From contig OZ059897.1 in NCBI GenBank assembly GCA_964057225.1, positions 3,844,001-3,908,000 of the forward strand: 64,000 nucleotides of DNA, in the 5' to 3' direction. Shown one piece after another: positions 62,829 through 64,000 of this stretch. The translations under genes were made by a program, and so were the position numbers. Within the stretch, counting starts at the first letter, position 1. The number at the start of each line of letters is the position of its first letter. The DNA comes from Auanema rhodensis. Taxonomy: Eukaryota; Nematoda; Chromadorea; Rhabditida; Rhabditidae. The notes under the pieces are model-generated. The model worked only from the letters and a program-made list of their open reading frames with translations, made no database searches and was not told the DNA's origin.

Positions 62829-63881
62829 CAATGTAGTATAGTGCTGTCGATGCGGATTTTTAAGCTGCGTTGATCTGTGTTATCAGATTTGAGTTATCTT
62901 AAAAATGCACCGAGATATCAACTGATATATGTTCACGCTTATATCCTCGATTTTCACCCTGAAGAAATGATTTTTTCGTTGAATAACATTTACCATCGTC
63001 TTCGTCTTGAAAAAAGAAATCTAAAAACATCTACTTTTTGTGAAATTATTTAGAAATTTTTCGGGAAAATTTTTGTCAAAATGTTTTTCGAAGCAATGTT
63101 GAGTGTACATGGGAACTCAACATACACTAATGCATTATTTTTCAAACGATCATAACTAATTTTTGTATTAAGCGTTTATCAATGTAGTATAGTGCATTCG
63201 ATGCGGATTTTTAAGCTGCGTTGATCTGTGTTATCAGATTTGAGTTAGCTTAAAAATGCACCGAGATATCAACTGATATATGTTCACGCTTATATCCTCG
63301 ATTTTCACCCTGAAGAAATGATTTTTTCGTTGAATAACATTGTCCATCGTCTTCGTCTTGAAAAAAGGAATCTAAAAACATCTACTTTTTGTGAAATTAT
63401 TTAGAAATTTTTCGGGAAAATTTTTGTCAAAATGTTTTTGGAAGCAATGTTGAGTGTACATGGGAACTCAACATACACTAATGCATTATTTTTCAAACGA
63501 TCATAACTAATTTTTGTATTAAGCGTTTATCAATGTAGTATAGTGCATTCGATGCGGATTTTTAAGCTGCGTCGATCTCTGTTATCAGATTTGCGCTAGC
63601 TTGGAAATGCACCGAGATATCAACTGATATAGGTTCACACTTATATCCTCGATTTTCACCCTGAAGAATTAATTTTTTCGTTGAATAACATTGTCCATCG
63701 TCTTTGCCTTGAAAAAAGGAATCTAAAAACATCTACTTTTTGTGAAATTATTTAGAAATTTTTCGGGAAAATTTTTGTCACAATGTTTTTGGAAGCAATG
63801 TTGAGTGTACATGGGAACTCAGCATACACTAATGCATTATTTTTCAAACGATCATAACTAATTTTTGTATAGAGCGTTTCT

Positions 63882-64000
63882 CAATGTAGTATAGTGCTGT
63901 CGATGCGGATTTTTAAGCTGCGTTGATCTGTGTTATCAGATTTGAGTTAGCTTAAAAATGCACCGAGATATCAACTGATATAGGTTCACACTTATATCCT
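63882..64000. repeat. Partial monomer 183, cut by the window end
   Basis: The first 119 bases of a monomer with CTGTCG, TTAGC and TATAGG/CACACTT. As far as it goes it matches monomer 174 (60724), a chimeric form. The array evidently continues past the window. Confidence 0.95.

Larger units (their letters stand above)
1..64000. repeat. 351-bp satellite DNA array, 182 monomers plus one partial
   Basis: The same 351-bp unit repeats head to tail across the whole window. The anchor at monomer position 139 (ATG, AAG or TTA, depending on subfamily) recurs at multiples of 351 from base 139 to base 62266. It moves one base earlier afterwards because of one deletion. No unit is inverted, and no unique sequence or mobile element interrupts the series. 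Monomer 1 counts 113 G+C in 351 bases. Monomers differ mainly at about 25 recurrent diagnostic sites and form subfamilies that are arranged in higher-order repeats. Arrays of this kind are typical of centromeric or pericentromeric heterochromatin in eukaryotes; the chromosomal location here is inference. The family is not one I can name. The array continues beyond both window ends. Confidence 0.99.
53353..64000. repeat. Block H: monomers 153-183, mosaic with short-range duplications
   Basis: After the 10-mer HOR the order becomes irregular again. New markers are TTTTCGAAGC near 257 (monomers 153, 154, 160, 171, 180), TTGGAAAT near 71 (156, 162, 173, 182), ATCTCTG near 45 (162, 173, 182) and CAACTCATATAGG near 91 (166, 168). 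Monomers 154-157, 160-163, 171-174 and 180-183 are four copies of the same four-monomer run, spaced 6, 11 and 9 monomers apart. The window ends inside the fourth copy. Confidence 0.8.

Noticed and set aside
1-64000. CRISPR array or phage/bacterial repeat system
   Set aside because: Units are 351 bp and nearly identical along their entire length, with no short repeat plus unique spacer pattern and no adjacent genes.
1-64000. rDNA, histone or other tandem gene cluster
   Set aside because: The unit is too short, has no conserved rRNA-, tRNA- or histone-like sequence that I can recognise, and every long frame is broken in most copies.
1-64000. Naming the host species or a known satellite family
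   Set aside because: The length resembles several insect satellites of about 350-360 bp, but I do not recognise the sequence itself and cannot search a database. A BLAST or Dfam search of the 351-bp monomer would settle it.

Overview
The whole 64,000-base window is one uninterrupted head-to-tail satellite DNA array. I see no gene, RNA gene, transposon, CRISPR array or unique flank. The monomer is 351 bp. With the first base taken as monomer position 1, monomer k starts at 351(k-1)+1, and this register holds from base 1 to about 62,740. There a single-base deletion shortens monomer 179 to 350 bp. The window holds 182 monomers plus a 119-bp partial one, all in the same orientation. Monomer 1 is 32% G+C by direct count (113 of 351). 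The array runs off both ends of the window.

A long, simple, AT-rich satellite with nested higher-order repeats (HORs) points to a eukaryotic centromeric or other heterochromatic block. CpG is not depleted (11 CpG in monomer 1 against about 9 expected), which suggests a genome with little germline CpG methylation, such as many insects or other invertebrates. I do not recognise the family, so any host name would be a guess.

Layout, from diagnostic variants read monomer by monomer: (A) 1-3510, ten monomers of an early subfamily. (B) 3511-10530, dominated by a diverged 'R' subfamily, with 3-mer, 2-mer and 10-mer-spaced duplications. (C) 10531-21762, a mosaic without long HORs. (D) 21763-25974, a 6-mer HOR in two copies (2106 bp each). 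(E) 25975-33696, a mosaic with long-range copies of D and a segment that looks like the source of the next two blocks. (F) 33697-42822, a 7-mer HOR (2457 bp), three full copies and five monomers of a fourth. (G) 42823-53352, a 10-mer HOR (3510 bp), three copies, each made of two diverged 5-mers. (H) 53353-64000, a mosaic with 2-mer and 6-mer duplications and copies offset by 7 and 9 monomers.

The scattered 62-, 75- and 92-codon open frames arise where single substitutions remove stop codons in particular monomer variants. They repeat with the satellite and are not genes. The interest here is evolutionary and structural: HORs of several sizes side by side, a visible probable seed segment, chimeric monomers that mark recombination points, and conserved dyad elements inside the monomer.
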